A stretch of DNA of 64,000 nt, taken from Aestuariimicrobium sp. p3-SID1156 (lineage in GTDB: Bacteria > Actinomycetota > Actinomycetes > Propionibacteriales > Propionibacteriaceae). The stretch spans positions 248,001 through 312,000 of the forward strand of contig NZ_JALXXB010000002.1 of assembly GCF_025144225.1 (NCBI RefSeq). The letters run 5' to 3'. Below are positions 26,121-34,701 of this stretch, in pieces. Made by a program: the position numbers and the translations under genes. How positions within the stretch are numbered: the first letter of the stretch is position 1; the number at the start of each line of letters is the position of its first letter. Under the pieces are notes generated by a model. It saw only the letters and a list, made by a program, of their open reading frames with translations. It was not told the origin of the DNA and did not search any database.

Positions 26121-27893
26121 TCAGCCCAGGGTGAGGGTCACCGAGCGGGAGCGCCCCAGAGCCGTCGTGGCCCAGACCGGGTGGTCGCCGGGCTCCACGG
26201 ACGCCGGCAGGGTCACGCGGACGGTCCTGTCATCCACGGCCTTCGCGGGGAGCATCACCTGCCCGACGCCCACCTTCTGTACCTTGGTCATCCCGGAGCC
26301 GCTGAGCGTCAGGGTTCGCACTCCGTCCGCGTCGGTCGCCACGGAGGCTGAGGACGCGGTGGGAACCATCGCCGCGGCGGCCGAGGCGTCCACCACGCCA
26401 AGCCCACAATTGCAGCCCGCCTTCACGGGGGTGACGCTCTTGCGCAGGATCGCCAGCATGTCCTCCCGGCCCAGGGTGGGGTTCAGCGACCAAACCAGCG
26501 CCAACAGACCGGAGACATGTGGGGCCGCCATCGACGTGCCCTGCTGCCCGGCCCACCCATTGCGCACCGTGCTCACGATGGTGTCGAAACCGGAGCCGCC
26601 GGGTGCTGACAGTGTGACGGCATGCCCGAAGTTCGAGTAGGGGGCACGGGTCGACTGGCGGGTGGTCGCACCAACATTGACCACGCCGGAGCAGTTGCCG
26701 GGGGTGATCCGGGAAGCGTCCTTGCCATCATTGCCGGCGGCGGTCACCACAATGGCGCCCAGCCGTTGCACCATGGTGAAGGCTCGCTGCAGGTCACTCT
26801 CGCACCTCATCTCCCCCTGCATCGACAGGTTCAGGATCCGCGCGGGATAGGGGTTCATCGCCATCGTCGGCACGCGACCACCAGCGGCCCAGACGACCGC
26901 GTCGATCACATCGGCCATGTCACCACCGCAGCTTCCCAGCACTCGGATCGGCACCACATTCGCCCCCGGTGCGATGCCGGCGATGCCCACCGCATTGTTC
27001 CGGCGGGCGGCGATGATGCCGGCCACGTGGGTGCCGTGCCACTCCGGCGGGACGCCCTCGCAGGCGGCGGTCGGTTCGGACGGGTCGGAGTCCCGGCCGT
27101 TCCCATCGCCGGCGTCATAGGTATGGGAGACGAAGTCCCAGCCGCCCAGCCAGGCGCCGTTGAGATCCGTGTTCGGGCTGCGTCCTGAGTCGAGCACCGC
27201 CACACGGGCGCCCTGTGCGGTGGTGCGGTCCCACACGGACTGGACGCGCAGACCGCCCGGTGCATCCCACAGGTTCCACTGGTCGCTCCAGCGGGGGTCG
27301 TTCGGGGCTGCCGCCGACCTGGTCAGGCGGGCATTGAGTGAGGCGCTGACCACCTCGGGACGCTGCCGCAGCGCATCGCGATAGTCCACTGCGTCTCCCT
27401 CGACGGCGACCAGTAGGGCGCCGGTCGCGAGCGTCCGCACGATCTGCGGGCGGGTGGCGCCCACCCGGGTGGCTGCAGCGAGCAGGGTGGCGTCGCGCTG
27501 GGAGGCGTCCATCTGGCTGAGGGTGACGATCACCTCACCGCGGCGGTGGGTCGGCTCAGGGCGTTGCCGGGCGGGCTTGTCCGGGGAGGCGGGGCGTGGG
27601 CTTGGCTGCACCCACGGCCGGTTGACGGGTCCGGTCGGCAGGCGCGTCGTACTCGGGTTGGCGGAAGGGGCGGGAGAGTCGGGGGAGCTGGGGGAGCCCG
27701 AGGAACTGTTGGAGCGGGTGGGGCTGGAGGAGGGCGTGCCCGAAGGGCTCGGCTGCGGGGCGGGAACCGTCGTCGGCAACGCGCCCTGCGCCGGGACCGG
27801 GAGCCCCCAGCCCACGCTGCCGGCGGCGATCAGGACGGCGTGGAGGATGCTGAGGATGACCAGCTTTGCGTTGTACCACCAGGGCAGGAACAT
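26121..27893 (-). CDS. Secreted or membrane-tethered subtilisin-family (S8) serine protease
   Basis: 590 residues from ATG 27893, which has GGAGGAG four to six bases upstream (an ATG at 27953 would add 20 residues). Hydrophobic N-terminal signal/anchor, then a long Ser/Pro linker, a prodomain-like segment and the S8 domain. Catalytic triad: Asp235 in VAVLDSG, His286 in WHGTHVAG, Ser454 in GTSMAAPH; oxyanion Asn388 in AAGNDG. Several Cys in the catalytic domain suggest disulfides. A ~95-residue beta-rich C-terminal domain resembles IPT/TIG-type modules. Not in an ESX locus, so a mycosin role is unsupported. Confidence 0.9.
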   Translation of the reverse strand: MFLPWWYNAKLVILSILHAVLIAAGSVGWGLPVPAQGALPTTVPAPQPSPSGTPSSSPTRSNSSSGSPSSPDSPAPSANPSTTRLPTGPVNRPWVQPSPRPASPDKPARQRPEPTHRRGEVIVTLSQMDASQRDATLLAAATRVGATRPQIVRTLATGALLVAVEGDAVDYRDALRQRPEVVSASLNARLTRSAAAPNDPRWSDQWNLWDAPGGLRVQSVWDRTTAQGARVAVLDSGRSPNTDLNGAWLGGWDFVSHTYDAGDGNGRDSDPSEPTAACEGVPPEWHGTHVAGIIAARRNNAVGIAGIAPGANVVPIRVLGSCGGDMADVIDAVVWAAGGRVPTMAMNPYPARILNLSMQGEMRCESDLQRAFTMVQRLGAIVVTAAGNDGKDASRITPGNCSGVVNVGATTRQSTRAPYSNFGHAVTLSAPGGSGFDTIVSTVRNGWAGQQGTSMAAPHVSGLLALVWSLNPTLGREDMLAILRKSVTPVKAGCNCGLGVVDASAAAAMVPTASSASVATDADGVRTLTLSGSGMTKVQKVGVGQVMLPAKAVDDRTVRVTLPASVEPGDHPVWATTALGRSRSVTLTLG

Positions 27894-27992
27894 GGCTCCT
27901 CCAATCGCGGCCATCCTAAGCGTGGAGAGGCCATAAACCCATCCCGCCCGCATCCTGTCCCAGCCCGCCAGTTACCCTCACTGAGAGGAATA

Positions 27993-28008
27993 CTACGAAC
28001 GGTCGTAG
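27993..28008. promoter_or_regulatory. Palindrome CTACGA-N4-TCGTAG, candidate operator
   Basis: Perfect 6-bp arms separated by ACGG, in the 133-bp divergent space between the subtilase and the porphyrinogen oxidase, 19 bases before the latter's start. A typical size and position for a dimeric repressor site. The regulator is not known. Confidence 0.45.
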
Positions 28009-28026
28009 CCGAAAGGGGTACAGGGC

Positions 28027-29436
28027 GTGCGCGCAGTCATTGTTGGCGCGGGAATCACCGGCCTGCTCGTCGCGCGCAGGCTTCAGCAGGCGGGCTTCGA
28101 GGTGGTCGTCCACGAAGCCAGCGACCGCATCGGTGGCCAAATTCACACCATCGAGTTCGAGGGCCACCCGGTGGATGTCGGCGCCGAAGCGATGCACCTG
28201 GGCGCACCGGCGGTGAAGAAGCTCGTTGCCGAGTTGGGTCTCAGCGACCGGATCGTGCCCGCCAATGACGGCGGCTCCCTGCTGCTCACCCACCAGGGTC
28301 TGCGCCCCCTGCCGGCCGGCGTCGGACCCACCGGACCGACGAAGATCTGGCCCGTGGTGCGCTCGGGCATCATGACGCTGCCGGGCATGGCCCGCGCCGG
28401 GCTGGAGCCGCTGCTGGCACGTCTTCGCAAGAGCCCGGAGGACCAGTCGGTCGGCAGCTTCATCCGGGGACGCTTTGGCAACGAGGTTGTTGACCTCTTC
28501 GTCGACCCGTTGCTGGGCAACCTGCACTCCGGTGATGTCGACAAACTGTCGCTGCACTCCACTGCCCCGCAACTGATCGGCAGGGCCACCGAAGGGACCT
28601 CGCTGCTGCCCAAGCCCACGCGCCCCACCCGTGCGACGCTGTTCCGCAGGCCGCCGAAAACCCCCGGACCGAACTTGTTCAGCTCGCTGCCCACCGGCCT
28701 GCATGAGTTCGTGGACGCGGTCGCCGAGGGCCTCGACGTCCGGCTCAACTCCCCGGTCACCGCGGTCGAGGCCACTGATGGGCGCTGGGTCGTCCAGACT
28801 GCGCAGGGCCCCGAACAGGCGGATGCCCTCGTCCTGGCCTGCCCTGCCGGTGCCGCCGCGAAGCTCCTCGAGCCGGTCGCCCCGAACGCCTCCCGAGAGC
28901 TCGCACAGACCGCCACCGCCTCGGTGGCCACCCTCGTGCTGACCTACGACAGGTCCCAGCCCAACCAGCTGCTCGACGAGGCCAACGGCCTGCTGCTGCC
29001 CTCCACCTCGGGACGGCTGGTCAAGGCGCTCACCAACCTTTCGCGCAAGTGGCCGCAGGTCGCCGATCCCGAACGCCATATCGTGCGGGTCTCGGTGGGA
29101 CGCGCCGGGCAGCAGCGGCTGGCCACCCTCACCGATGAGCGCCTGGTGGACATCGTCGCCGGGGAGCTCCACGACATCGCCGGCCTGCCCGAGCGCCCCA
29201 CCAGCAGCCGGGTCGTCAGATGGCAGGAAGCCTTGCCGCAGCTCGAGGTCGGGCACGCCGCCCGGCTGCGCAGCGTCCGAAAGGTGCTGGAGGAGCTGCC
29301 GCCCATCGCCCTGGCGGGTGGACCCTATGACGGACTGGGCATCGGCTCAACCGTGAAATCCGCCGAGGCGCGCGCCGCAGAACTGATCACCCGCCTCACC
29401 CCTGCGTCCCAGAATGACCCCGAGGAGAAGCCATGA
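28027..29436 (+). CDS. hemY: HemY/CgoX-type FAD-dependent (copro)porphyrinogen oxidase
   Basis: Oxidises coproporphyrinogen III or protoporphyrinogen IX in heme synthesis; 469 residues. N-terminal dinucleotide fold GAGITGLLVARRLQ followed by the GIGGQIHT-like FAD block (SDRIGGQIHT), and the HemY hallmark DQSVGSFIRGRFGNEVVD with VDPLLGNLHSGD. Actinobacteria usually use the coproporphyrin branch, so CgoX activity is likelier (inference). GTG 28027 has GAAAGGGG upstream. The next gene overlaps by four bases and is a radical SAM enzyme. Confidence 0.9.
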   Translation: MRAVIVGAGITGLLVARRLQQAGFEVVVHEASDRIGGQIHTIEFEGHPVDVGAEAMHLGAPAVKKLVAELGLSDRIVPANDGGSLLLTHQGLRPLPAGVGPTGPTKIWPVVRSGIMTLPGMARAGLEPLLARLRKSPEDQSVGSFIRGRFGNEVVDLFVDPLLGNLHSGDVDKLSLHSTAPQLIGRATEGTSLLPKPTRPTRATLFRRPPKTPGPNLFSSLPTGLHEFVDAVAEGLDVRLNSPVTAVEATDGRWVVQTAQGPEQADALVLACPAGAAAKLLEPVAPNASRELAQTATASVATLVLTYDRSQPNQLLDEANGLLLPSTSGRLVKALTNLSRKWPQVADPERHIVRVSVGRAGQQRLATLTDERLVDIVAGELHDIAGLPERPTSSRVVRWQEALPQLEVGHAARLRSVRKVLEELPPIALAGGPYDGLGIGSTVKSAEARAAELITRLTPASQNDPEEKP

Positions 29437-30620
29437 CCACGATGACCGAACCCGTGACCCGCCGCGGACCCGTGGTGCGGATGGGGCACTACGACCCCAA
29501 GGACCGCCCCTTCATCGTGATCTGGGAGGTCACCCGCGCCTGCGCCCTGGTCTGCAAGCACTGCCGCGCCGACGCCCAGCACCATGCGCACCCCGACCAG
29601 CTCACTACCGAGCAGGGCAAGGCGTTGCTGTCCGAGATTGCCGGTTTCGGCAAGCCGCAGCCGATCGTGGTGCTGACCGGCGGTGACCCCTTCGAGCGTG
29701 CCGATCTTGCTGAGCTGGTGCGCTACGGCACCGAACTGGGGCTGGCGATGTCGCTGTCGCCCTCGGTGACCCCGAAGCTGACCCGCGAACGCGTCCGTGA
29801 GATGCATGAGGCCGGCGGCAAGGCGATGTCGGTCTCTCTCGATGGCGCCGTCTCGCGCACGCACGACGCCTTCCGCGGCATCGACGGCACCTTCGACAAG
29901 ACCGTCGAGGCAGCGCACATGATCACCGAGGAGGGCTTCCGGCTGCAGGTCAACACCACCATCACCAATGGCAATGTGCGGGAGCTGCCGCTGCTCCTCA
30001 AGGACGTCATCGGGATGACGGCCAAGATGTGGTACCTGTTCTTCCTCGTCCCCACCGGTCGCGGCGCCCAGCTGCAGGCCCTCAGCCCGCAGGACAAGGA
30101 GGACGTGCTGCACTGGCTTCACGACATCTCCGACCGGATCGCGATCAAGACCACCGAGGCGCCGCAGTACCGTCGCGTCGCCCTCCAGCGGGACGCCCTG
30201 CGCCAGGCCGGCGAGCCGCTGCCTGTTCGGGGCGAGCTGTGGCAGTACCTCACCGATGAGACCACCCGGCTGCTGGGCGAGGCCCCGGAGAAGCCGCGCA
30301 TGCCCCGGGCCCCGATGGCGGTGAACTCCGGCAACGGGTTCGCTTTCATCGACCACGTCGGCGACGTCTACCCCTCGGGCTTCCTGCCGTTCGTCTGCGG
30401 GAACGTGAAGGAGCAGTCCTTCCGCGAGATCTACCGCGAGTCCCCGATCATGAAGCAGCTGCGTGAACCGGATGGTTTCCACGGCAAGTGCGGGGCGTGC
30501 GAGTTCAACGAGTTCTGCGGAGGCTCACGCTCCCATGCGTACGCGGTCACCGGCGACATGCTGGCCTCGGACCCCACCTGCCCCTGGGTGCCGGAGGGCT
30601 GGAACGGTCCGCGCCCCTGA
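29433..30620 (+). CDS. Radical SAM/SPASM protein, heme-pathway (AhbD/NirJ-like, TIGR04053-type)
   Basis: 395 residues. Radical SAM [4Fe-4S] motif C-x3-C-x2-C at Cys37, Cys41, Cys44 (CALVCKHC), a GGDPFER SAM-binding segment, and a C-terminal SPASM-like cysteine set at 353, 356, 362 and 383. The family is related to the enzymes that decarboxylate heme precursors. The ATG overlaps the HemY-type stop (ATGA), so the two are co-translated, which supports a role in porphyrin/heme maturation. The exact reaction is not proven; a peptide-modifying role is the alternative, but no precursor peptide is adjacent. Confidence 0.82.
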   Translation: MTTMTEPVTRRGPVVRMGHYDPKDRPFIVIWEVTRACALVCKHCRADAQHHAHPDQLTTEQGKALLSEIAGFGKPQPIVVLTGGDPFERADLAELVRYGTELGLAMSLSPSVTPKLTRERVREMHEAGGKAMSVSLDGAVSRTHDAFRGIDGTFDKTVEAAHMITEEGFRLQVNTTITNGNVRELPLLLKDVIGMTAKMWYLFFLVPTGRGAQLQALSPQDKEDVLHWLHDISDRIAIKTTEAPQYRRVALQRDALRQAGEPLPVRGELWQYLTDETTRLLGEAPEKPRMPRAPMAVNSGNGFAFIDHVGDVYPSGFLPFVCGNVKEQSFREIYRESPIMKQLREPDGFHGKCGACEFNEFCGGSRSHAYAVTGDMLASDPTCPWVPEGWNGPRP

Positions 30621-30625
30621 ACCGG

Positions 30626-30701
30626 CCTACTGCGCGCCGTGGTTTCGCACTCGGACCAGCGACGTCGGCGGTTCAAGTGCGGGTTTACGGCGCGTAGTAG
30701 C
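30626..30701. repeat. Dispersed intergenic palindrome, copy 2
   Basis: Outer arms CTACTGCGCGCCGT (30627-30640) and ACGGCGCGTAGTAG (30687-30700) with one mismatch; inner arms CACTCGGACC (30648-30657) and GGTTCAAGTG (30670-30679). Same 76-bp span and layout as 2190-2265. Confidence 0.8.
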
Positions 30702-30735
30702 GGGATCTGAGCGGTCGGTTCCGAACCCCGCTCAG

Positions 30736-30741
30736 TAGGCT
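30736..30741 (+). promoter_or_regulatory. -10 hexamer TAGGCT of the M20 peptidase
   Basis: TAGGCT, GGCGAC, then ATG 30748. Confidence 0.65.
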
Positions 30742-30747
30742 GGCGAC

Positions 30748-32076
30748 ATGACCGACCTCACCGCGCGTATCGACCAGCTCCTGCCCGCCGCCGTCGACGA
30801 CCTGACCCGTCTGGTCTCGATCCAGTCCATCAGTTCGCTGCCCGACCACGCCGATCGCGTGCAGGCCAGCGCTGATGAGGTCGTCCGGATGCTCACCGAG
30901 GTCGGCTGCCCCGACGTCCGCATCGTCGAGGAGGGCGGCAAGCCCGCCGTCATCGCCCGCTTCCCCGCGCCCGAGGGCAAGCCGACGGTCTGCCTCTACG
31001 CCCACCACGACGTGCAGCCGACCGGCCCCGTTGACGGCTGGACCAACGCCCCCTTCGAGGCAGAGACCCGCAACGGTCGCCTCTACGGACGCGGAACCGC
31101 CGACGACAAGGGCGGCTTCATCGCCCACCTGCTGGCCCTGCGTGCCTTCGACGGCAAGCCTCCGGTCGGCGTCACCCTGTTCATCGAGGGTGAGGAGGAG
31201 ATCGGCTCCCCATCCCTGGCCACCATCATCGAGCGCCACCAGGAGCTGCTGGCCGCCGACGTCTTCGTGATCATGGACTCGGTCAACTGGGAGGCTGGCA
31301 AGCCTGCCTTCACCACCACCCTGCGCGGCGTCGCCGACGTCGAGGTCACCCTCAAGACCCTCGAACACCCACTGCACTCCGGTCAGTTCGGTGGTGTCGT
31401 CCCGGACGCCGTGGGCGCCATGATCAAACTGCTCTCCACCCTCACCGACGAGAACGGTGCCTGCGCCATCGAGGGCATGAAGTCCTCCCAGGCCGCCGAT
31501 CTCGAGTACCCCGAGGATCGCCTGCGCGAGGAGGCCGGCCTGCTGGAGGGCGTCGACTTCATCGGCTCCGGCTCCTTCGTCGACCGCATGTGGACCAAGC
31601 CCGCCGTGACCGTGCTCGCCATGGACCTGCCCGAGGTGGCGATGGCGTCCAACACCCTGCAGCCGAGCTGCCGCGCCAAGGTCGGCATCCGCGTCGCTCC
31701 CGGCGACGATGCCCGCAGCGCCCTGGAAGCGCTCAAGGCGCACCTGGTCAAGCACACCCCCTGGGGCGCCCAGATCTCCTTCGGCGCGGAGGCGGCCGGC
31801 AACCCCGGCGTCATTCCTTTCGAGGGCGAGGTGTGTGAGAAGGCCATGGCGGCCTGGGGCAAGGCCTTCGGCGTCGAGCCGGTGTTCGTCGGCTGCGGTG
31901 GCTCGATCCCGATGGTGTCCGACTTCCAGAAAGCCTTCCCGGACGCGACCGTGCTGGTGGCTGCCGTCACCGACCCCGACTCCCGTATGCACGGGCTCGA
32001 TGAGTCACTGGACGTCGCTGACCTCGGCCACGCCGCCCTCGCCGAGGCCCTCCTGATGGAGAAGCTGGCTCGCTGA
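30748..32076 (+). CDS. M20-family dipeptidase/metallopeptidase
   Basis: Cytosolic zinc peptidase, 442 residues, of the dipeptidase/carnosinase-like M20 group. Metal ligands are visible: His in YAHHDVQPTG, bridging Asp in GRGTADDKGG, the Glu pair in IEGEEEIGSP, and later Asp and His residues including DSRMHGLDE. The lid domain lies between about residues 200 and 320. Leaderless start. The DUF1992 gene starts on its last base. Confidence 0.92.
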   Translation: MTDLTARIDQLLPAAVDDLTRLVSIQSISSLPDHADRVQASADEVVRMLTEVGCPDVRIVEEGGKPAVIARFPAPEGKPTVCLYAHHDVQPTGPVDGWTNAPFEAETRNGRLYGRGTADDKGGFIAHLLALRAFDGKPPVGVTLFIEGEEEIGSPSLATIIERHQELLAADVFVIMDSVNWEAGKPAFTTTLRGVADVEVTLKTLEHPLHSGQFGGVVPDAVGAMIKLLSTLTDENGACAIEGMKSSQAADLEYPEDRLREEAGLLEGVDFIGSGSFVDRMWTKPAVTVLAMDLPEVAMASNTLQPSCRAKVGIRVAPGDDARSALEALKAHLVKHTPWGAQISFGAEAAGNPGVIPFEGEVCEKAMAAWGKAFGVEPVFVGCGGSIPMVSDFQKAFPDATVLVAAVTDPDSRMHGLDESLDVADLGHAALAEALLMEKLAR

Positions 32077-32471
32077 TGAGCGGTCCCGGGTTCGAGAACT
32101 GGATCGACCGCCAGATCCGCGAGGCCACCGAGCGCGGTGAGTTCGACAACCTGCCCGGGGCCGGAAAGCCGCTCAACCTGGGCGACCCGAATGACGAGCT
32201 GTGGTGGGTGCGGCGCAAGCTGAAGGACGAAGACCTCAGCGCCGCACTCCCCACCAGCCTGCAATTGCGCAAGGAGAAGGCCGCCATTCAGGACGCCCTC
32301 GCCGGCGTCCGCAGCGCGCAGTTGGCGAAAGAACTGATCGAAGACCTCAACGCCCGCATCAGGGACGCAAATGTGCGCCAGGTCGAGGGCGTCCCGATCT
32401 TCACCGCGCCACTGGACGTCGAGGCCACGCTGGAGGAGTGGCGGGCGGGTCAACCTAGAGGAAGATCGTGA
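32076..32471 (+). CDS. DUF1992 (DnaJ-C28-like conserved domain) protein
   Basis: 131 residues, function unknown. The FENWIDRQIREATERGEFDN start and the LPGAGKPL motif define the DUF1992 family, which in eukaryotes is joined to a J domain. No J domain is present here. The ATG overlaps the peptidase stop by one base (TGATG), so it is the second gene of that operon. Confidence 0.9.
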   Translation: MSGPGFENWIDRQIREATERGEFDNLPGAGKPLNLGDPNDELWWVRRKLKDEDLSAALPTSLQLRKEKAAIQDALAGVRSAQLAKELIEDLNARIRDANVRQVEGVPIFTAPLDVEATLEEWRAGQPRGRS

Positions 32472-32541
32472 CGTGGAGCGCGTGCCGATGCGGCGATTGG
32501 AACCCTGTGCGTGATTCAACCGCGACTGAGTCGAGAGACTC

Positions 32542-32570
32542 TTGACAACGCGGTGATTTGCTGTCACAGT
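32542..32570 (+). promoter_or_regulatory. Promoter TTGACA-N17-CACAGT of the secreted-peptide cluster
   Basis: A perfect -35 TTGACA (32542-32547) with 17 bases to CACAGT (32565-32570). Unlike the leaderless promoters around it, this one implies a leader of about 40 bases. Confidence 0.6.
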
Positions 32571-32579
32571 TCAAATCAC
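32553..32579. promoter_or_regulatory. 27-bp operator-like palindrome over the -10
   Basis: GTGATTTG (32553-32560), 11 bases, CAAATCAC (32572-32579): perfect 8-bp arms that bracket the -10 hexamer. The position is ideal for a repressor that blocks RNA polymerase. The cognate regulator is not in the cluster. Confidence 0.6.
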
Positions 32580-32598
32580 GTGGGTAACAGCACCCACG
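32579..32598 (+). promoter_or_regulatory. Small hairpin in the 5' leader
   Basis: CGTGGGT (32579-32585), AACAGC loop, ACCCACG (32592-32598). It lies at or just after the expected transcript start, 19 bases before the ATG, and could stabilise the message or mask initiation. Confidence 0.5.
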
Positions 32599-32617
32599 AC
32601 AATGAAGGGCGCATGCA

Positions 32618-32941
32618 ATGAATTGTCGACGTTCTCTCGTTGTGATTCCAGCTTTTGCGGTGGCTATTTCTGCTCAAGTATCGCCAGCTGTCGCCGCGAC
32701 AACGGCGGAGGGGCCTTGGACCTCGCAAGTGTACAGCTGTGGATCGAAGTATCCGTCCGGCCAAACCACGGGCTATGTGCGGGTGCGGGTCACGGTAGCC
32801 GGTTATACGAATAGTAATGCGTTCGCCTATCCTGGGGGCAAAGTTTCTGCGACCGGCGCCAGTCATTCGGGGACAGTCACTAGCTATGCTGATACGAATA
32901 TCACCTCTTGGGGGTTCAGCGGATGCGTGGCCGGGATCTAG
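32618..32941 (+). CDS. Small secreted two-cysteine protein, unknown function
   Basis: 107 residues. Signal peptide MNCRRSLVVIPAFAVAISAQ with a probable cleavage near AVA-A (residue 27). The mature ~80 residues are rich in Ser, Thr, Val and Gly and hold two cysteines, Cys41 and Cys103, placed to form one end-to-end disulfide; beta structure is likely. Codon use and AT content differ from neighbouring housekeeping genes, suggesting transfer. It heads a cluster with a lipoprotein, a peptidoglycan-binding adaptor and an ABC transporter. A bacteriocin or signalling peptide is possible, but no known family was recognised. Confidence 0.7.
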   Translation: MNCRRSLVVIPAFAVAISAQVSPAVAATTAEGPWTSQVYSCGSKYPSGQTTGYVRVRVTVAGYTNSNAFAYPGGKVSATGASHSGTVTSYADTNITSWGFSGCVAGI

Positions 32942-33600
32942 TCGCCATAGGTGTGGCGCTAGCTGTTCTCTCGGGATGTGCTCCGGAGGTGGCAAGCCCC
33001 ACTGCCGCCAGCTCCACCACAATCATCGACACCAGCGCCATCGAACCCACCAAGCTTCCGCCCTCGCGATGGAAACCGAAGCATCCGCTGGCTCCCGTCC
33101 AGATGAGCGAGGATGAGAAGCTCTCTCGTCGCAAGGCTGATCTTGACAATCAGGCGAAATCCTATGGCTTGACCCCATGGGAATACCCAGCTCTGGTTCG
33201 ATGGATTGTTCCTGAACAAATCGCCTCTGTCATGGTGCCTTGCCTCAAGCAGCGCGGCTTCATTGTTGAGGGCTCGGCGGACGGACGGGGATACTCCGGT
33301 CAGACCGGTTCCCAGGATGAGGCCTTTGGTAGAGCCGAGGTGGAATGTTCTGCCATGTATTCAGTCGATCCTCGTCTGATGGGGGAGCCATCCCAGGACC
33401 AGAAGAGCCTGATCTATGACTATTGGGTCGAATTTCTCGTTCCGTGTTTGAAGAAGCATGGGATCAATCCGACGATTCCGAGTCGAGAGGTCTTCGTGTC
33501 CACCCCCACGCCGATGGCAGAGTATCCACACGACGATGAGAAGGTCGTGAAGGAATGCCCGTATGGCGCGCCGAGCCAGGCGCTGCTGGGAGAACTGTGA
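32923..33600 (+). CDS. Lipoprotein with paired VPCLKxxGx motifs
   Basis: 225 residues from ATG 32923, overlapping the previous gene by 19 bases. Signal sequence MRGRDLVAIGVALAVLSGC with lipobox LSGC. The mature part contains two similar segments, VPCLKQRGF and VPCLKKHGI, plus ECSAMYS and KECPYG, giving four cysteines that could form two disulfides. This is the pattern of small actinobacterial lipoproteins of unknown role. In this cluster it could be an accessory, receptor or immunity protein (inference). A TTG at 32908 is a less likely start. Confidence 0.7.
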   Translation: MRGRDLVAIGVALAVLSGCAPEVASPTAASSTTIIDTSAIEPTKLPPSRWKPKHPLAPVQMSEDEKLSRRKADLDNQAKSYGLTPWEYPALVRWIVPEQIASVMVPCLKQRGFIVEGSADGRGYSGQTGSQDEAFGRAEVECSAMYSVDPRLMGEPSQDQKSLIYDYWVEFLVPCLKKHGINPTIPSREVFVSTPTPMAEYPHDDEKVVKECPYGAPSQALLGEL

Positions 33601-34700
33601 AGCGGCTGGCGCTGATCGCCGCGCTCCTCCTGGGGCTGGTTGCGGCGTTCTGGGCGGGGCGGGTCACCACACGCCCTGCCCCCGTGCCGACTGATGCCCC
33701 TGCTGAGGTGGTGTTGGCGAGGGTGACCGAGCAGACGGTGGGACGCGTACTCAACTTGAGCGTCACCGTTCAACAGCCTCTCGTCCCTGTGGCTGCCAAT
33801 GCTCTCCCGGGCGTGGTCACTGCCGTCGGTAAGGGAGGTGTCGTCAAGAACGGCGACATCCTGTATGCCGTCAACAATGTGCCCGTGCGCGTCGTCGCCT
33901 CGCCCATACCCTTCTATCGAGCTTTGACTGTGGGGGTGAAGGGGCCCGACGTGAAGGCCCTGCGAGAAGCACTGGTGGCGTTGGGTCACGCCGAGACCGC
34001 CGGCGAAACTTATACCGAGGCAACGGCAGCAGCCGTCAAGGAATGGCAGAAATCCCTGGGTGCGCCGGTGACCGGCACCGTGGCACTGGGTGAGCTGGTG
34101 GCGATCCCCAGGCTGCCCAGCGCCGTCGTGCTTGACAGGAAGATCCTCATCCCCGGCGCCAAGCTGGCAGGGGACGAGAAACTCGTGCAGGTGCCCAGCG
34201 GCACGCCCATCTTCACACTCGTCCTCACCCGCGACCAAGCGACGCTGATTCCCGCTACGGCCACGGTCCAGGTGCCATGGCAGAAGCACACCTGGCCCGC
34301 CACGATCAGCAGCTCCGAGGCCAATGACCAGGGTCAGACCGTGCTGACCCTCCAAGCGCCCGATGGGGGCCCGGTGTGCGGTGCCCAGTGCGCCGAGGTC
34401 GCTGCCGGAGGAACCAAGTACCTGATGTCACGCATCCAGGTGGTGCCCCCGGCGACCGGGCCCGCCGTGCCCGTCACCGCGATCAGCACCGATGCCTCGG
34501 GTCAGGCCAGCGTCCTGGTCGTCAACGGCGACCAACGCGTCAGGCGTTTGGTGCAGGTCAAAGGGACCCAGGACGGGGTGTCAGTCGTCTCCGGTGTGAC
34601 AGTGGGCGAGACCGTGCAGGTGTTCGCAGGGGCGCAGCCCGCAACGCCGGGGCAGCCTGCCGCCTCAGGGCAGTCCCAGCCCACCACCAAGGAGAGGTGA
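33597..34700 (+). CDS. Peptidoglycan-binding HlyD/MacA-like membrane adaptor
   Basis: 367 residues. N-terminal anchor MKRLALIAALLLGLVAAFWAG, then a lipoyl/barrel-sandwich-like region, a PG_binding_1 domain (GVKGPDVKALREALVALG, EWQKSLG), and a C-terminal beta-barrel-like part ending in a Pro/Gln tail. Such proteins partner MacB-type ABC transporters in Gram-positive bacteria and may anchor the pump to the wall. GTG 33597 overlaps the lipoprotein stop (GTGA). Upstream GTG 33555 gives 14 more residues before the anchor and is less likely. Confidence 0.82.
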   Translation: MKRLALIAALLLGLVAAFWAGRVTTRPAPVPTDAPAEVVLARVTEQTVGRVLNLSVTVQQPLVPVAANALPGVVTAVGKGGVVKNGDILYAVNNVPVRVVASPIPFYRALTVGVKGPDVKALREALVALGHAETAGETYTEATAAAVKEWQKSLGAPVTGTVALGELVAIPRLPSAVVLDRKILIPGAKLAGDEKLVQVPSGTPIFTLVLTRDQATLIPATATVQVPWQKHTWPATISSSEANDQGQTVLTLQAPDGGPVCGAQCAEVAAGGTKYLMSRIQVVPPATGPAVPVTAISTDASGQASVLVVNGDQRVRRLVQVKGTQDGVSVVSGVTVGETVQVFAGAQPATPGQPAASGQSQPTTKER

Positions 34701-34701
34701 G

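Noticed and set aside
26121..27893. Mycosin of a type VII secretion system
   Set aside because: The S8 domain is similar in general, but there are no EccC, EccD or WXG100 genes nearby and the mycosin C-terminal helix is missing.
32618..32941. Lactococcin-972-type bacteriocin
   Set aside because: Size, signal peptide and neighbouring ABC genes fit, but the family's tyrosine/tryptophan-rich C-terminal ending and the companion multi-helix DUF1430 protein are absent.
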